Source: Pricia mediterranea
Lineage (GTDB): Bacteria > Bacteroidota > Bacteroidia > Flavobacteriales > Flavobacteriaceae
Direction: 5' to 3'
DNA: 64,000 nt
Assembly: GCF_032248455.1 (NCBI RefSeq)
Contig: NZ_JAVTTP010000001.1
Location: forward strand, 3,501,001 to 3,565,000
Both the position numbers and the translations under genes were made by a program. The first letter of the stretch is position 1, and every line of letters begins with the position of its first letter. Positions 24,551 to 34,198 of this stretch are shown piece by piece. Below the pieces are notes generated by a model. The model saw nothing but the letters and a program-made list of their open reading frames with translations, was not told the DNA's origin and did not search any database.

Positions 24551-24574
24551 TAGATTTGTATTATGTCATACATA
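24551..24574 (+). promoter_or_regulatory. Promoter and operator of the epimerase-sialidase operon
   Basis: TAGATTTG at 24551-24558 is a -7 element. TATGTCATACATA at 24562-24574 is the third copy of the operator, starting 3 nt after the -7 element exactly as at nanA. No convincing -33 element is seen. Confidence 0.7.
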
Positions 24575-24584
24575 TTATTTTGAA

Positions 24585-25751
24585 ATGATTTACTCGGAGC
24601 ATTTTAAAAAAGCCCTTTTTGACGATGTGATTCCCTTTTGGGAACGCAATTCGCCGGATTCCCGTTACGGTGGGTACTTTACCTGTCTCGACCGCAGCGG
24701 AAAAGTGTACGATACGGACAAGTTCGTTTGGCTGCAAGGCCGCCAGGTGTGGCTGTTTTCGATGCTTTACAACCAGGTGGAACAACGTGATTCCTGGCTG
24801 CAAATGGCAAAATCGGGAGCGGAATTCCTAAGGAAATACGGCATGGATGCCGAGGGCAACTTCTATTTCTCCCTGACCCGAGATGGAAAGGCCCTGGTGC
24901 AGCCTTATAATATTTTCTCCGACTGCTTTGCCGCCATGGCCTTTGCCCAGTACGCCAAGGCCTCGGGGGATGGGGAATTTCGAACCTTGGCCAGAAACAC
25001 CTACCGTAACATTTTGCGCCGAAAAGACAATCCGAAAGGCAGCTACGAGAAGAGCACCGGGGAACGTCAATTGAAGAACTTCGCCTTGCCCATGATCCTT
25101 TCCAACCTAGTCTTGGAACTTGAAGACATCCTAGAACCGGAAGAAGTACAACGGACTATCGATTTCAGCGTCAATGAGGTCATGGGCGTTTTTCTTAAAA
25201 AGGATTCCGGATTGATTTTTGAGAACCTGTTTTCCGACGGATCTTTACACGATAGCTTCGAAGGCCGCCTTATCAATCCCGGGCACGGCATCGAGGCGAT
25301 GTGGTTTATGATCGATATCGGGGTGCGGCAAAAAGACCGAAACCTTATCCGAACGGCAACCGATACGATTATCCGAATTTTGGAGTACGGATGGGATAAC
25401 GAATTCGGGGGCATTCTTTATTTTATGGATGCTAAGGGCCATCCGCCCCAGCAATTGGAACACGACCAAAAGCTTTGGTGGGTGCACCTGGAAGCCTTGG
25501 TCGCCTTGGCCAAAGCTTACGAACACCATCCGACAAATAAAATAAAGAACTGGTACGAAAAGGTGCATGAGTACTCATGGACGCATTTTCCCGACACCGA
25601 GAACGGGGAATGGTTCGGCTACCTCAACCGACAAGGAGCGCCCCATCTGACCTTAAAAGGCGGGAAATGGAAAGGCTGTTTTCACGTGCCGCGTGCCCTG
25701 TACCAGTGCTGGAAGACCTTTGAACGGATAGAAACCATCACACCATCCTGA
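24585..25751 (+). CDS. nanE: N-acylglucosamine 2-epimerase (AGE/RnbP family)
   Basis: Interconverts ManNAc and GlcNAc without a phosphate, cytoplasmic (alpha/alpha)6 barrel, 388 residues, full length. Family segments include [26 protein letters not shown], the helix with [12 protein letters not shown] and the C-terminal [14 protein letters not shown]. In the B. fragilis-type pathway this AGE enzyme replaces NanE/NanK and a ROK kinase then phosphorylates GlcNAc; no such kinase gene is in the window. First gene of a run of three, with the sialidase overlapping or following closely. The operator-bearing promoter lies immediately upstream. Confidence 0.93.
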   Translation: MIYSEHFKKALFDDVIPFWERNSPDSRYGGYFTCLDRSGKVYDTDKFVWLQGRQVWLFSMLYNQVEQRDSWLQMAKSGAEFLRKYGMDAEGNFYFSLTRDGKALVQPYNIFSDCFAAMAFAQYAKASGDGEFRTLARNTYRNILRRKDNPKGSYEKSTGERQLKNFALPMILSNLVLELEDILEPEEVQRTIDFSVNEVMGVFLKKDSGLIFENLFSDGSLHDSFEGRLINPGHGIEAMWFMIDIGVRQKDRNLIRTATDTIIRILEYGWDNEFGGILYFMDAKGHPPQQLEHDQKLWWVHLEALVALAKAYEHHPTNKIKNWYEKVHEYSWTHFPDTENGEWFGYLNRQGAPHLTLKGGKWKGCFHVPRALYQCWKTFERIETITPS

Positions 25752-25819
25752 TGCATCCCAATAAAAAAAATACGAAAACCGATAATTTCCACAGATATAT
25801 ACATTTTAATTCCACGATT

Positions 25820-26941
25820 ATGAAACTAAATCCTTTATTAGCCTTAGTACTTTTCGCCTGTTCCGTAACCGCCCAAAAAAACGTCCACCAAATGGCGGAA
25901 GGCCTGATCAACCATCAGGATCTTTTCAATGCGACCGACAACGATTCAATAGCCTGCTATCGCATTCCCGCACTGATTACGGCATCTAATGGAGATGTCC
26001 TCGCGGCCATCGACGAACGGATCCCATCTTGCAATGACCTTCGCGGGAGCGATGATATCAACATTGTGTTACGCAGAAGCACGGACAACGGCCAGACCTG
26101 GTCGCCCATCGAGACCGTAATCGATTTTCCGCTGGGCGAGTCCGCCTCGGACCCGTCCTTTATCGTGGACGAAACCACCGACGAGATCTTTTTGTTCTAT
26201 AATTTCATGAACCTCGATACCGAGAAGGACGTTTACTACCTCCACGTGGTCAAGAGCGATGATAACGGGAAAACCTGGAGCGAACCCGAAGACATCACCG
26301 ATCAGATCGCAAAACCGGAATGGCACGACGATTTTAAGTTCATTACCTCTGGCCGGGGCATACAGACCCGGGGCGGTAAATTGCTACACTGCATGGTCAA
26401 CCTAAAGCGGGGTCTTCACGTATTTGGAAGTGACGACCATGGCGAGAGCTGGTACTTCATCGATACCCCCATCACCCCCGCCGACGAGTCAAAAATTGTC
26501 GAGCTCGAAGACGGAAGGTGGATGATCAACGCCAGGGTCAATGACAAAAAAGGAATCCGCTATGTGCACATATCCTCGGACGAAGGCAAGACATGGACCA
26601 CCGAGCCGGAACCCCAACTCAGTGACCCGGGCTGCAATGCAAGCATCATCCGATACACTTCCACCGAGGATGGCTACGATAAGAACAGGTTGCTTTTTGC
26701 CAATGCCAATTCAGAAGACGACCGTACCAACCTCACCGTACGCGTTAGCTATGACGAGGGAAAAACATGGTCGGAGGGCAAGACAATATACGGGGGCAGC
26801 GCCGCCTATTCTTCCCTTACGGTGCTGGACAATGGAGATATCGCCGTATTTTTTGAGAAGGACGACTATACCGAGAATGTATTCGCCAGCTTTTCCCTAG
26901 CCTGGTTGACGGACGGGGCGGACCAGTATCAAAAACCTTAA
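25820..26941 (+). CDS. nanH: Exo-alpha-sialidase (neuraminidase), GH33 type
   Basis: Secreted enzyme that releases terminal sialic acid, 373 residues from the start MKLNPLL, which gives a proper signal peptide ending VTAQ; an upstream in-frame Met at 25751 would bury it. The arginine-triad motif is YRIP (47-50). Five Asp-boxes (S-x-D-x-G-x-T/S-W type) mark the six-bladed propeller: STDNGQTW (87-94), SDDNGKTW, SDDHGESW, SSDEGKTW and SYDEGKTW. No extra carbohydrate-binding module. Follows the epimerase gene by 68 nt and precedes the fused mutarotase-symporter by 6 nt. Confidence 0.93.
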   Translation: MKLNPLLALVLFACSVTAQKNVHQMAEGLINHQDLFNATDNDSIACYRIPALITASNGDVLAAIDERIPSCNDLRGSDDINIVLRRSTDNGQTWSPIETVIDFPLGESASDPSFIVDETTDEIFLFYNFMNLDTEKDVYYLHVVKSDDNGKTWSEPEDITDQIAKPEWHDDFKFITSGRGIQTRGGKLLHCMVNLKRGLHVFGSDDHGESWYFIDTPITPADESKIVELEDGRWMINARVNDKKGIRYVHISSDEGKTWTTEPEPQLSDPGCNASIIRYTSTEDGYDKNRLLFANANSEDDRTNLTVRVSYDEGKTWSEGKTIYGGSAAYSSLTVLDNGDIAVFFEKDDYTENVFASFSLAWLTDGADQYQKP

Positions 26942-26947
26942 AACGGA

Positions 26948-29563
26948 ATGAGAAACAGTATTCATTCGGCAATCAGTGTATTCCTCCTTTTGTTCGCATT
27001 GATATCGAGAGGCCAGGAGATTCCGAAAGTCAGATTGATCGATGTGCCCGAGCTTCCCGCAAAGGCGAAGGACTCCGTTTCCTTTGGATATGCGGGAATG
27101 GTTGGTGGGTGGCACAATGGGGCCGTAATTGCTGCCGGGGGCGCCAACTTTCCCAGCGGACTACCTTGGGAAGGTGGCAAAAAAGTATATAGTGACAGCA
27201 TTTATGTGCTGAACGACGGGCAGTGGAAATTGGCCGGGCGATCGTTGCCATTTCCCCTTGCTTATGGAGCTTCGGTGTCCACTCCCGAGGGAATTTTGGT
27301 CATCGGCGGGGAGGATGGCATTACGGCGAAAGATCAAGTGCTCAGGTTAAGGTACGATCCGGCATCCGAGGAGGTCGAGATTGCCAGGTTTCCAAGTCTG
27401 CCCGAGCCCTTGGCCTATACCGCCGCCGTGGTCGAAGCGGGGTATGTGTATGTCGTTGGCGGTAAAAACGCCGATAGGAGCGTCAATTCCTTTTATCGGA
27501 TGCGCTTGGACAATCCCAAAAAATGGGAAAAACTTGAGGATTTACCCGGTGCTCCCCGCGCGTTGCATACTATTGCCGTCCAAGAAACCAAAGATTCGAG
27601 AAAACTGTTTGTTATCGGCGGGCGTAACCAGCTATCGGGCCAAAAATCGGAGCCTCTGACCACCTATCTATCCTACGACCTACAGGATAATTTTTGGAAA
27701 AATGAAGGGGAGATACCGATCAATGGAAAGCCCAGGGTCTTGATGGGGGCTTCCGCCGAGAGTATAGGCTCGATGGGCATCATGGTTTACGGCGGTTCCG
27801 ATGAAGTGCTGTTCGACCGGTTGGAGCACATTGCGCTACAACTCGACAGCGAAAAAAACGATTCCATTCAGGCCAGCCTTACTGCTGAAAGGGATGCCCT
27901 TTTAAATTCCCATCCCGGTTTCTCCCAAGAAATCCTCGGTTATAATAGTATCACCAAAACCTGGTATGTGTACGATACCTTGCCGGACCCAATTCCGGTG
28001 ACCGCGTTATCCTTTAAAAAGGCCGACGATTTTGTCATTGTTTCCGGGGAGGTTTCCCCCGGCATCCGTACGCCCGAAGTACGGACATATGCCATTGCCG
28101 ATGCCACCAAACCCTTCGGTATTATCAATTATACCGTTTTGGCCCTCTACTTGCTGATTTCCCTTCTGATCGGGGTCTATTTTGCACGTAAACAAAAGTC
28201 CACCGAAGATTATTTCGTAGGTGGCGGGCGAATCCCGTGGTGGGCATCGGGCCTCAGTGTCTTCGGCACCCTGCTGAGCGCCATTACTTTTATGGCCATC
28301 CCCGCCAAGGCATTTATAACGGATTGGTCTTTCTTTTTTCTAAACATTACGGCCATTCTGATCACGCCCGTAATCGCGTTTATCTTTATTCCCTTCTTTA
28401 ACAAACTGCATATTCGAACCGCCTACGAATATCTGGAGAACCGCTTTAATTACGCGGCCCGCGCCTTCGGCAGTCTTTCCTTTATCCTTTTTCAGCTGGG
28501 ACGGATCGGAATCGTACTGCTACTGCCCTCGCTGGCCATTTCGATAGTGACGGGCATTCCGGTGGAAACCAGTATTATGATCATGGGGGTACTCTGCATC
28601 CTCTACACCACTTTCGGGGGCATCGAAGCGGTCATCTGGACCGATGTTCTGCAGGTCATCGTGCTGCTCGGCGGTAGTATTCTGGCAGTCGCTTGGATGA
28701 TGATCTATACGGAAACCTCATTTGGCGAAATGATTACCTATGCCTCGGAGCGCGACAAGTTCAATATCGCCAATATGGATCTTGACTTTACCGAATCCAC
28801 TTTCTGGGTGGTCTTTATCGGGGGGCTCGCCTCGGCCATGGTCACCCAGGGTACCGATCAGACCATCGTACAGCGTTATCTGACGAGTTCAAGCGTCAAG
28901 GATTCCCAAAAAACGCTCTATACGAACGCCGTTCTCACCCTTCCGGCCACCATCATATTTTTCGGTATAGGAACCCTCTTGTTTATCTTTTATACCGAAA
29001 TGCCCAACGCCCTTTCCCCGGCAATCTCCAATAACGATTCCATTTTCCCGTGGTTTATAGTGCGGGAATTGCCTATAGGCGTTTCGGGCCTTCTGGTGGC
29101 TGGAATATTCTCCGCGGCCATGTCAAGCATCAGCAGTAGTCTCAATTCCGTATCCACCGCCTATTGCAACGATTTCCATCAACACTTCAGGTCCCGGACC
29201 AAGGACACCAAAATGCTGCGGATAGCAAGGATCGTGACCATACTTACGGGAATCGTCGGAATACTATTGGCACTGTGGATGGCGAACTCCAACATCAAAT
29301 CGCTCTGGGACCAATTCTATCGCTATCTCGGACTGTTTACCGGGGGGCTGGGCGGCATGTTCCTTTTGGGGATGCTGACCAAAAAGGCCAACGCCACCGG
29401 AACATTAATGGGCCTGGTAGCCAGCGCCATCCTGATCTGGTACATTAGCGTTTTTACCGAGATCAGCTTTTTGATGTACGCGTTTTTCGGGGTCGCCTCC
29501 TGTTTTATTTTCGGATACGTCTTTAGCTTGATTTTCAAGGATAGGAAGGTGGCTCATTCCTAA
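26948..29563 (+). CDS. Fused NanM-like mutarotase and sodium/sialic-acid symporter
   Basis: 871 residues with two functions. After a signal peptide (about 1-23), residues about 25-380 form a Kelch-type beta-propeller of the cyclically permuted mutarotase/NanM family (GYAGMVGGWHNGAVIAAGG, VIGGEDG, VVGGKN, VIGGRNQ). That domain would convert alpha- to beta-anomer sialic acid in the periplasm. Residues about 390-871 are a sodium:solute symporter (SSS) with the first helices followed by STEDYFVGGGRIPWWASGLS and later TQGTDQTIVQRYL. Covalent coupling would hand the anomer to the transporter. Last gene of the sialic-acid run, 6 nt after the sialidase. Confidence 0.9.
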   Translation: MRNSIHSAISVFLLLFALISRGQEIPKVRLIDVPELPAKAKDSVSFGYAGMVGGWHNGAVIAAGGANFPSGLPWEGGKKVYSDSIYVLNDGQWKLAGRSLPFPLAYGASVSTPEGILVIGGEDGITAKDQVLRLRYDPASEEVEIARFPSLPEPLAYTAAVVEAGYVYVVGGKNADRSVNSFYRMRLDNPKKWEKLEDLPGAPRALHTIAVQETKDSRKLFVIGGRNQLSGQKSEPLTTYLSYDLQDNFWKNEGEIPINGKPRVLMGASAESIGSMGIMVYGGSDEVLFDRLEHIALQLDSEKNDSIQASLTAERDALLNSHPGFSQEILGYNSITKTWYVYDTLPDPIPVTALSFKKADDFVIVSGEVSPGIRTPEVRTYAIADATKPFGIINYTVLALYLLISLLIGVYFARKQKSTEDYFVGGGRIPWWASGLSVFGTLLSAITFMAIPAKAFITDWSFFFLNITAILITPVIAFIFIPFFNKLHIRTAYEYLENRFNYAARAFGSLSFILFQLGRIGIVLLLPSLAISIVTGIPVETSIMIMGVLCILYTTFGGIEAVIWTDVLQVIVLLGGSILAVAWMMIYTETSFGEMITYASERDKFNIANMDLDFTESTFWVVFIGGLASAMVTQGTDQTIVQRYLTSSSVKDSQKTLYTNAVLTLPATIIFFGIGTLLFIFYTEMPNALSPAISNNDSIFPWFIVRELPIGVSGLLVAGIFSAAMSSISSSLNSVSTAYCNDFHQHFRSRTKDTKMLRIARIVTILTGIVGILLALWMANSNIKSLWDQFYRYLGLFTGGLGGMFLLGMLTKKANATGTLMGLVASAILIWYISVFTEISFLMYAFFGVASCFIFGYVFSLIFKDRKVAHS

Positions 29564-29747
29564 GGGACGTTATATTGACTTATATAACCCATACTTAATT
29601 TCGGGTCGGACGCTGAGGCTTTCATTAGTAATGGCCCAGGTTCGGTGACTTTCAAACTGCTATTTAACACTTTACCATGTGCGCTAAGTTACTGGAATTA
29701 TGTAACTTCATTCACTTATTGTACAACCGATTAAAAGACGAAATGAA

Positions 29748-31262
29748 ATGAAGGAAAAAGACTCAAAACTCACCAGACGGACCGGGGCGCCAGTTGGGGA
29801 CAACCAAAATGTACAAACAGCCGGTCCGCGCGGACCCATGTTAATGCAGGATGCCTGGTTTCTTGAAAAAATGGCAAACTTCGACCGAGAGGTAATCCCT
29901 GAAAGAAGAATGCACGCGAAAGGCTCAGGGGCTTTCGGCACGTTCACTGTAACGCATGACATCACGCAATACACCAAGGCCAAAATATTTAGTGAAGTGG
30001 GGAAAAAGACCGAAATGTTCAGCCGCTTTTCCACGGTTGCCGGCGAAAGGGGGGCCGCGGATGCCGAAAGGGATATCCGGGGCTTTGCACTGAAGTTCTA
30101 TACCGAGGAAGGAATCTGGGACCTGGTCGGAAACAATACCCCGGTATTTTTCTTTCGGGACCCGATGAAGTTCCCGGACCTGAACCACGCCGTAAAACGT
30201 GATCCAAAAACCAATTTACGGAGCCCCAACAACAACTGGGATTTCTGGACGCTGCTCCCCGAAGCCCTGCACCAGGTGACCATAGTAATGAGCGATAGAG
30301 GCATTCCCAGAGGGTACCGACATATGCACGGTTTTGGAAGCCATACCTTCAGTTTTATAAACAAGGAGAATGTAAGACACTGGGTGAAGTTCCATTTCAT
30401 TACCCAACAGGGAATCGAGAATCTTACGGATAAAGAGGCTGTGGAATTAGTGGGCATTGACCGTGAATCATCGCAAAGGGATCTTTTTGATGCCATTGAA
30501 AAAGAGGATTTCCCAAAGTGGAAAATGTTCGTCCAAGTTATGACGGAAGAGGAGGCGAAGACCTACCGTTTCCATCCTTTTGATCTGACCAAGGTGTGGT
30601 CAAAAAAGGATTTTCCGCTTATTCCCGTCGGGGAATTCGAACTGAACCGGAATCCGGAAAATTATTTTCAGGATGTGGAGCAGGCCGCCTTCGACCCTAC
30701 GAACATCGTCCCCGGAATCGGGTTCTCCCCGGACAAAATGCTGCAGGGAAGATTGTTTTCCTATGGGGATGCACAGCGATACAGGCTGGGGGTCAACCAC
30801 TATCAAATCCCCGTGAACAAACCCACTTGTCCCTATCACGCATACCATCGTGACGGGGCCATGCGTGTCGATGGCAATTACGGTGCGACCAAACATTATG
30901 AACCCAACAGTTATGGGGAATGGCAGGAACAGCCCAGGGCAAAAGAACCGCCCTTGGAATTGGAGGGTACCGCTTATGCACACAATTTCAGGGACGACGA
31001 CGAAGATTATTTCACGCAGCCTGGGGATTTGTTCCGCATTATCAAGGCCGACGGCAAGGCGGATCTATTGTTCAAGAATACGGCGGCTCAAGTAGGGGGT
31101 GCCGACAAATTCATTCAGGTCCGCCATATCAGAAACTGCTTTAAGGCAGACCCCGAATATGGGGAAGGAGTTGCAAAAGCGCTTGACCTAACTATGGACG
31201 AAGTCAATAACTTCGACATGACTCCCTATAATAAGTGGGCACCAAAGCCTACCAAAGGATAG
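29748..31262 (+). CDS. katA: Monofunctional haem catalase, small-subunit clade
   Basis: Dismutates H2O2; tetrameric haem enzyme, 504 residues, the length of clade 3 small-subunit catalases. The distal His is His56 in [10 protein letters not shown], the distal Asn is in [13 protein letters not shown] (129-130), and the proximal haem-ligand Tyr is Tyr339 in [19 protein letters not shown]-type clade features fit, such as [10 protein letters not shown]. Single gene; its 184-nt upstream region holds a TAACTTCA -7-like element but no FNR-like box. It opens the right-hand stress block and converges on a USP gene. Confidence 0.97.
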   Translation: MKEKDSKLTRRTGAPVGDNQNVQTAGPRGPMLMQDAWFLEKMANFDREVIPERRMHAKGSGAFGTFTVTHDITQYTKAKIFSEVGKKTEMFSRFSTVAGERGAADAERDIRGFALKFYTEEGIWDLVGNNTPVFFFRDPMKFPDLNHAVKRDPKTNLRSPNNNWDFWTLLPEALHQVTIVMSDRGIPRGYRHMHGFGSHTFSFINKENVRHWVKFHFITQQGIENLTDKEAVELVGIDRESSQRDLFDAIEKEDFPKWKMFVQVMTEEEAKTYRFHPFDLTKVWSKKDFPLIPVGEFELNRNPENYFQDVEQAAFDPTNIVPGIGFSPDKMLQGRLFSYGDAQRYRLGVNHYQIPVNKPTCPYHAYHRDGAMRVDGNYGATKHYEPNSYGEWQEQPRAKEPPLELEGTAYAHNFRDDDEDYFTQPGDLFRIIKADGKADLLFKNTAAQVGGADKFIQVRHIRNCFKADPEYGEGVAKALDLTMDEVNNFDMTPYNKWAPKPTKG

Positions 31263-31352
31263 GTTTTCCGAAAAATCACCAAGTTTGGGATGAGCCGAAG
31301 GAATTGATGGAAGCGAATCGAACATACTTGGGCAGGTTCAAGTACAAACAAT

Positions 31353-31404
31353 CAGATCGTAGGTATTGGCGACAATCGTTATAATAGCTAATAGTTACGA
31401 TCTG
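31353..31404. repeat. Inverted repeat between katA and the USP gene
   Basis: CAGATCGTA (31353-31361) and TACGATCTG (31396-31404) are perfect 9-nt arms around a 34-nt loop. The pairing resumes with ACAA/TTGT after a one-base bulge. It lies in the 173-nt space between two convergent genes, where a terminator would be expected, but has no T-tract. Confidence 0.55.
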
Positions 31405-31435
31405 TTGTCATTGGACGACCGTTGTGGTTGGCCGA

Positions 31436-31876
31436 TTAGACCAACGGAACGGCCAATAAAGGAATTTTCAGTTCATCGATCAAATCCCGTTTCTTGTTTT
31501 CGGTAAACAATCCGTAAACCAAATGTTTTCTTTTATGCCCGGCCACAACAAGGTCAATATTGTGCGCTTTAACGATTTCTGTGAGCGATTTGATGACCGG
31601 CCCCTTAATTAAGCAGCCTTTAGCGGAAACATCGTATTTTTCTATGGTCTGCTGTGCCAATTGTTCAAGAAAGGCGGCTTCTTTCTTGTGTTCCTCGTCT
31701 CTCTTATTGTAAACATACTGAGGACCGGCCTCACGAGCCAGAAAATCTTTCGGATTGTCTGCCGTCACGTGTATAATCCAAATTTTCGCATCTGTGAGCT
31801 TGGCGATTTTGACAGCATAGGCTATTAACTGATCTGCATTTTTTGGTCGGTCGACCGCCACGAGTATGTTCTTCAT
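31436..31876 (-). CDS. Universal stress protein, single UspA domain
   Basis: 146 residues, one UspA domain opening MKNILVAVDRPKNADQLIAYAV and ending PLLAVP. The nucleotide motif is degraded (GHKRKHLVYG in place of G-x2-G-x9-G), so ATP binding is doubtful. It differs from the four two-domain USPs in the window and is probably of different origin. TAGCTTTG on the minus strand (31906 to 31899) is a plausible -7 element. A near match to the FNR-like box lies 23-35 bp further up, but it does not fit the consensus. Confidence 0.88.
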   Translation of the reverse strand: MKNILVAVDRPKNADQLIAYAVKIAKLTDAKIWIIHVTADNPKDFLAREAGPQYVYNKRDEEHKKEAAFLEQLAQQTIEKYDVSAKGCLIKGPVIKSLTEIVKAHNIDLVVAGHKRKHLVYGLFTENKKRDLIDELKIPLLAVPLV

Positions 31877-32068
31877 AAAATTTAAGATTAATGGAATTCA
31901 AAGCTAAGTAAAAAACATGTCTTTTCGAGATTGACTTTTGATCTACTAAATAGCAGCTTAGATTTATGGTTTATAGGAGTTGTCTCAACAATGGTATTTT
32001 AGATATCGTGTTTATCATAAGAATTCTTTTACTTCTGGAAAAGGGGAATTTGGCTCCTCAGGGTGTTC

Positions 32069-33226
32069 TCACACATCCCTTGTTATTTTCCTAATCTTAA
32101 AATGCAGAATTACTGCCGATAGGGTCAAACAAATGATGGCAATAACACCCATTGCGAGTAAGGGCCCATAAATATGGGAAATTCCGGAGTGATTGAGGTA
32201 CAGCAATCTGAAGGTTTTCAAATAATGCGTTAATGGGATCAAATCGGCTATAAATTGTACCCAAGTAGGCATTTGACTCAGGGGCCAGGTAAATCCGCTA
32301 AGGATAAAACTTGGCGTAGCCACGACCATTAATACTTCCGTAGCTTTCAATTAATTGGGCAAGACAATACTTACCAAAACCCCTATTCCGCAAACGGCAA
32401 GGATAAAGACGAACGTACTCAGCGAAAATCCCCAAAAGGCACCGCTAATGACCATATTGAAATATCTGGAAAAGCCCCAGTACAATAGGAGTATTCCAAC
32501 GGACATAATCATATAGGGTATAATTTTTACGGCTAGCATTCCAAGTGCATTTGGCATTTTTCGAACCAATTCCCTGAACGTGCCGTTTTCATATTCAGCG
32601 GCAAAGGTGAGGGCCAATCCCAATAGCAAGACCTGTTGGAAAACCGTTAACAAGACCCCGGGCAGCATAAAGTACAAATAGTTGCCGCTTCTGATACTCT
32701 GTTTGATGATCGTGGTCTTGAACGGTTCATAGTTTTGGGCGGCCACATATTCCGGAACTCCCTGTTTCATCTGGGATTCTATCTGAATGCCCGCTTTCAT
32801 TGTCATGGCGACAGCATTGACCGCCATGAGTGCCGTGTTGGAGGTCAAGGTGTTCGAAGCATCCACAAAAAGGGTGATCTCGGTCAATCGATTTTGTTGG
32901 ATTCCGGACGTAAATCCGATCGGTATGTTTACGATGACGGTAGCTTCTTCATCGATCGCCCTATCCTTGGCGCCGTTCATGGCGGGTAGTACGGCGGCTA
33001 CTTCGATACTTTCGATTTCCTCGAGCATATCGATAAACGTAGTGCTCATCGGACTATGATCTTGATCGACCACAATAATGGGGAGGTCCGTTATTTTTCC
33101 TTTTTGATATACGGCCCCGATGAGAACACCGTATAAAATGGGGGCACCGATAAATAAAAGTCGCAGTACGCTATTGCTAAAAAATAGCCTGAATTCCCTT
33201 TTTATCAAGTGTACAAATTTCTTCAC
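32069..33226 (-). pseudogene. ABC-2 type transporter permease, interrupted by an in-frame stop
   Basis: Together the two open parts give a 385-residue ABC-2 permease, the normal length. The first 291 residues hold helix 1, the large extracytoplasmic loop (about 40-175) and four membrane segments. A TAA at 32353-32351 follows VSIVLPN. The same frame goes on without loss as LKATEVLMVVATPSFILSGFTWP and the last two helices. Homologues usually have Gln here, so CAA to TAA is the likely change. The 93-residue remainder begins with TTG, not a good start. Last gene of the TolC-HlyD-permease set, so export is likely abolished unless the stop is read through or is a sequencing error. Confidence 0.8.
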
Positions 33227-33232
33227 GTTGCT

Positions 33233-34198
33233 TTATTTGTCAAGTTCTAGGGAAACAGAGGCCTTGGTGATCAAATCTCTCGTCTTTTCTGGTGCTGTGG
33301 GGCGTACTTCTACTTCAAATAAGGCTTGTTGCATATCAAAATCGGGATACGCGGTAGCAATGTTGGCGTACGAACTCAGCGCCTTTACGGTGCTCACTTC
33401 GCCGTCGATAAGCGGCGCATCTTTATAGAGCACCTTTACCTTTATTTTTTCGCCAGGCTTGACCTCGCCCAATTGACCTTCCGGAATGGTAAACCTAAAA
33501 TAGACCGAATGGTCGATATACCCGCTAAAAACGGGATATCCGGGCAAGGCCAGTTCCCCCGTTTTTAAGTTGACGGTCTCCACGGTCATATCCTGTGGCG
33601 CAAGCATATATTTTTCCCGTTCCGCGGCGCCCACCTCCGAGATTGCCCCCGAAGCTTGCCGTTGCTGACCTAAAGCCATGGCCTGTTGCTCTTGTCGGCT
33701 ACCGGTCCGCGCCTCTTCCAATTCGGTTTTGGCGGCCTCATACTGGTTTTTTGCGCCTTGGTATTTCGCATACACTTCGTCGAACTGTTGCTGGGGTACA
33801 AGACTATCCTGCACCATGCCGTTTAATCTGACCAACGATTTTTTCGCAAATTCAAATTGCTCCTTGAGTCCGCTTACTTTGTTCTGCAATTGCCTTAATT
33901 GGCCCTCGGTGGCTCCCTTGATTGCCATCTGATACTGTGCCTCCGCCGACTGTAAAGCTCCTTCTGCCTGTTGTTTTTTGGCGTCCACTTCGGGGATGTC
34001 CAAGATAGCCAAGGTGTCCCCTTTCTTGGCGTAGTCGCCATTGTTGACCAATATCCGTTCTATTGTCCCGGGCACTTTGGTTACCACTGAAATTTGGTCC
34101 CTTTCGATCTTCCCCATAAAAGCGGGGTCGATTTTTTTGTCCGAACAAGAGGCCGAAATCAACAAGATTACGAAGGGTACTATATTCTTAATTTCCAT
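33233..34198 (-). CDS. HlyD-family periplasmic adaptor, lipoprotein
   Basis: 321 residues. Lipoprotein-type signal (LISASC, Cys about 18), a biotinyl-lipoyl-like domain split by a coiled-coil hairpin (about 45-190, VPGTIERILVNNGDYAKKGDTLA on the first half), and a beta-barrel domain (about 205-320). It would link an inner-membrane permease to TolC. Its start overlaps the end of the tolC-like gene by 11 nt and its stop is 6 nt before the permease, so the three form one operon. No ATP-binding subunit gene lies next to the set. Confidence 0.9.
   Translation of the reverse strand: MEIKNIVPFVILLISASCSDKKIDPAFMGKIERDQISVVTKVPGTIERILVNNGDYAKKGDTLAILDIPEVDAKKQQAEGALQSAEAQYQMAIKGATEGQLRQLQNKVSGLKEQFEFAKKSLVRLNGMVQDSLVPQQQFDEVYAKYQGAKNQYEAAKTELEEARTGSRQEQQAMALGQQRQASGAISEVGAAEREKYMLAPQDMTVETVNLKTGELALPGYPVFSGYIDHSVYFRFTIPEGQLGEVKPGEKIKVKVLYKDAPLIDGEVSTVKALSSYANIATAYPDFDMQQALFEVEVRPTAPEKTRDLITKASVSLELDK

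Noticed and set aside
29703..29710. katA as a sixth member of the FNR-like regulon
   Set aside because: TAACTTCA is present, but the position 23 bp upstream shows no CTGAY-N4-ATCAT.
31932..31943. TGACTTTTGATC upstream of the single-domain USP gene, similar to the FNR-like box
   Set aside because: The halves do not fit CTGAY-N4-ATCAT (wrong spacing between them) and the distance to the -7 element differs by 2 bp.
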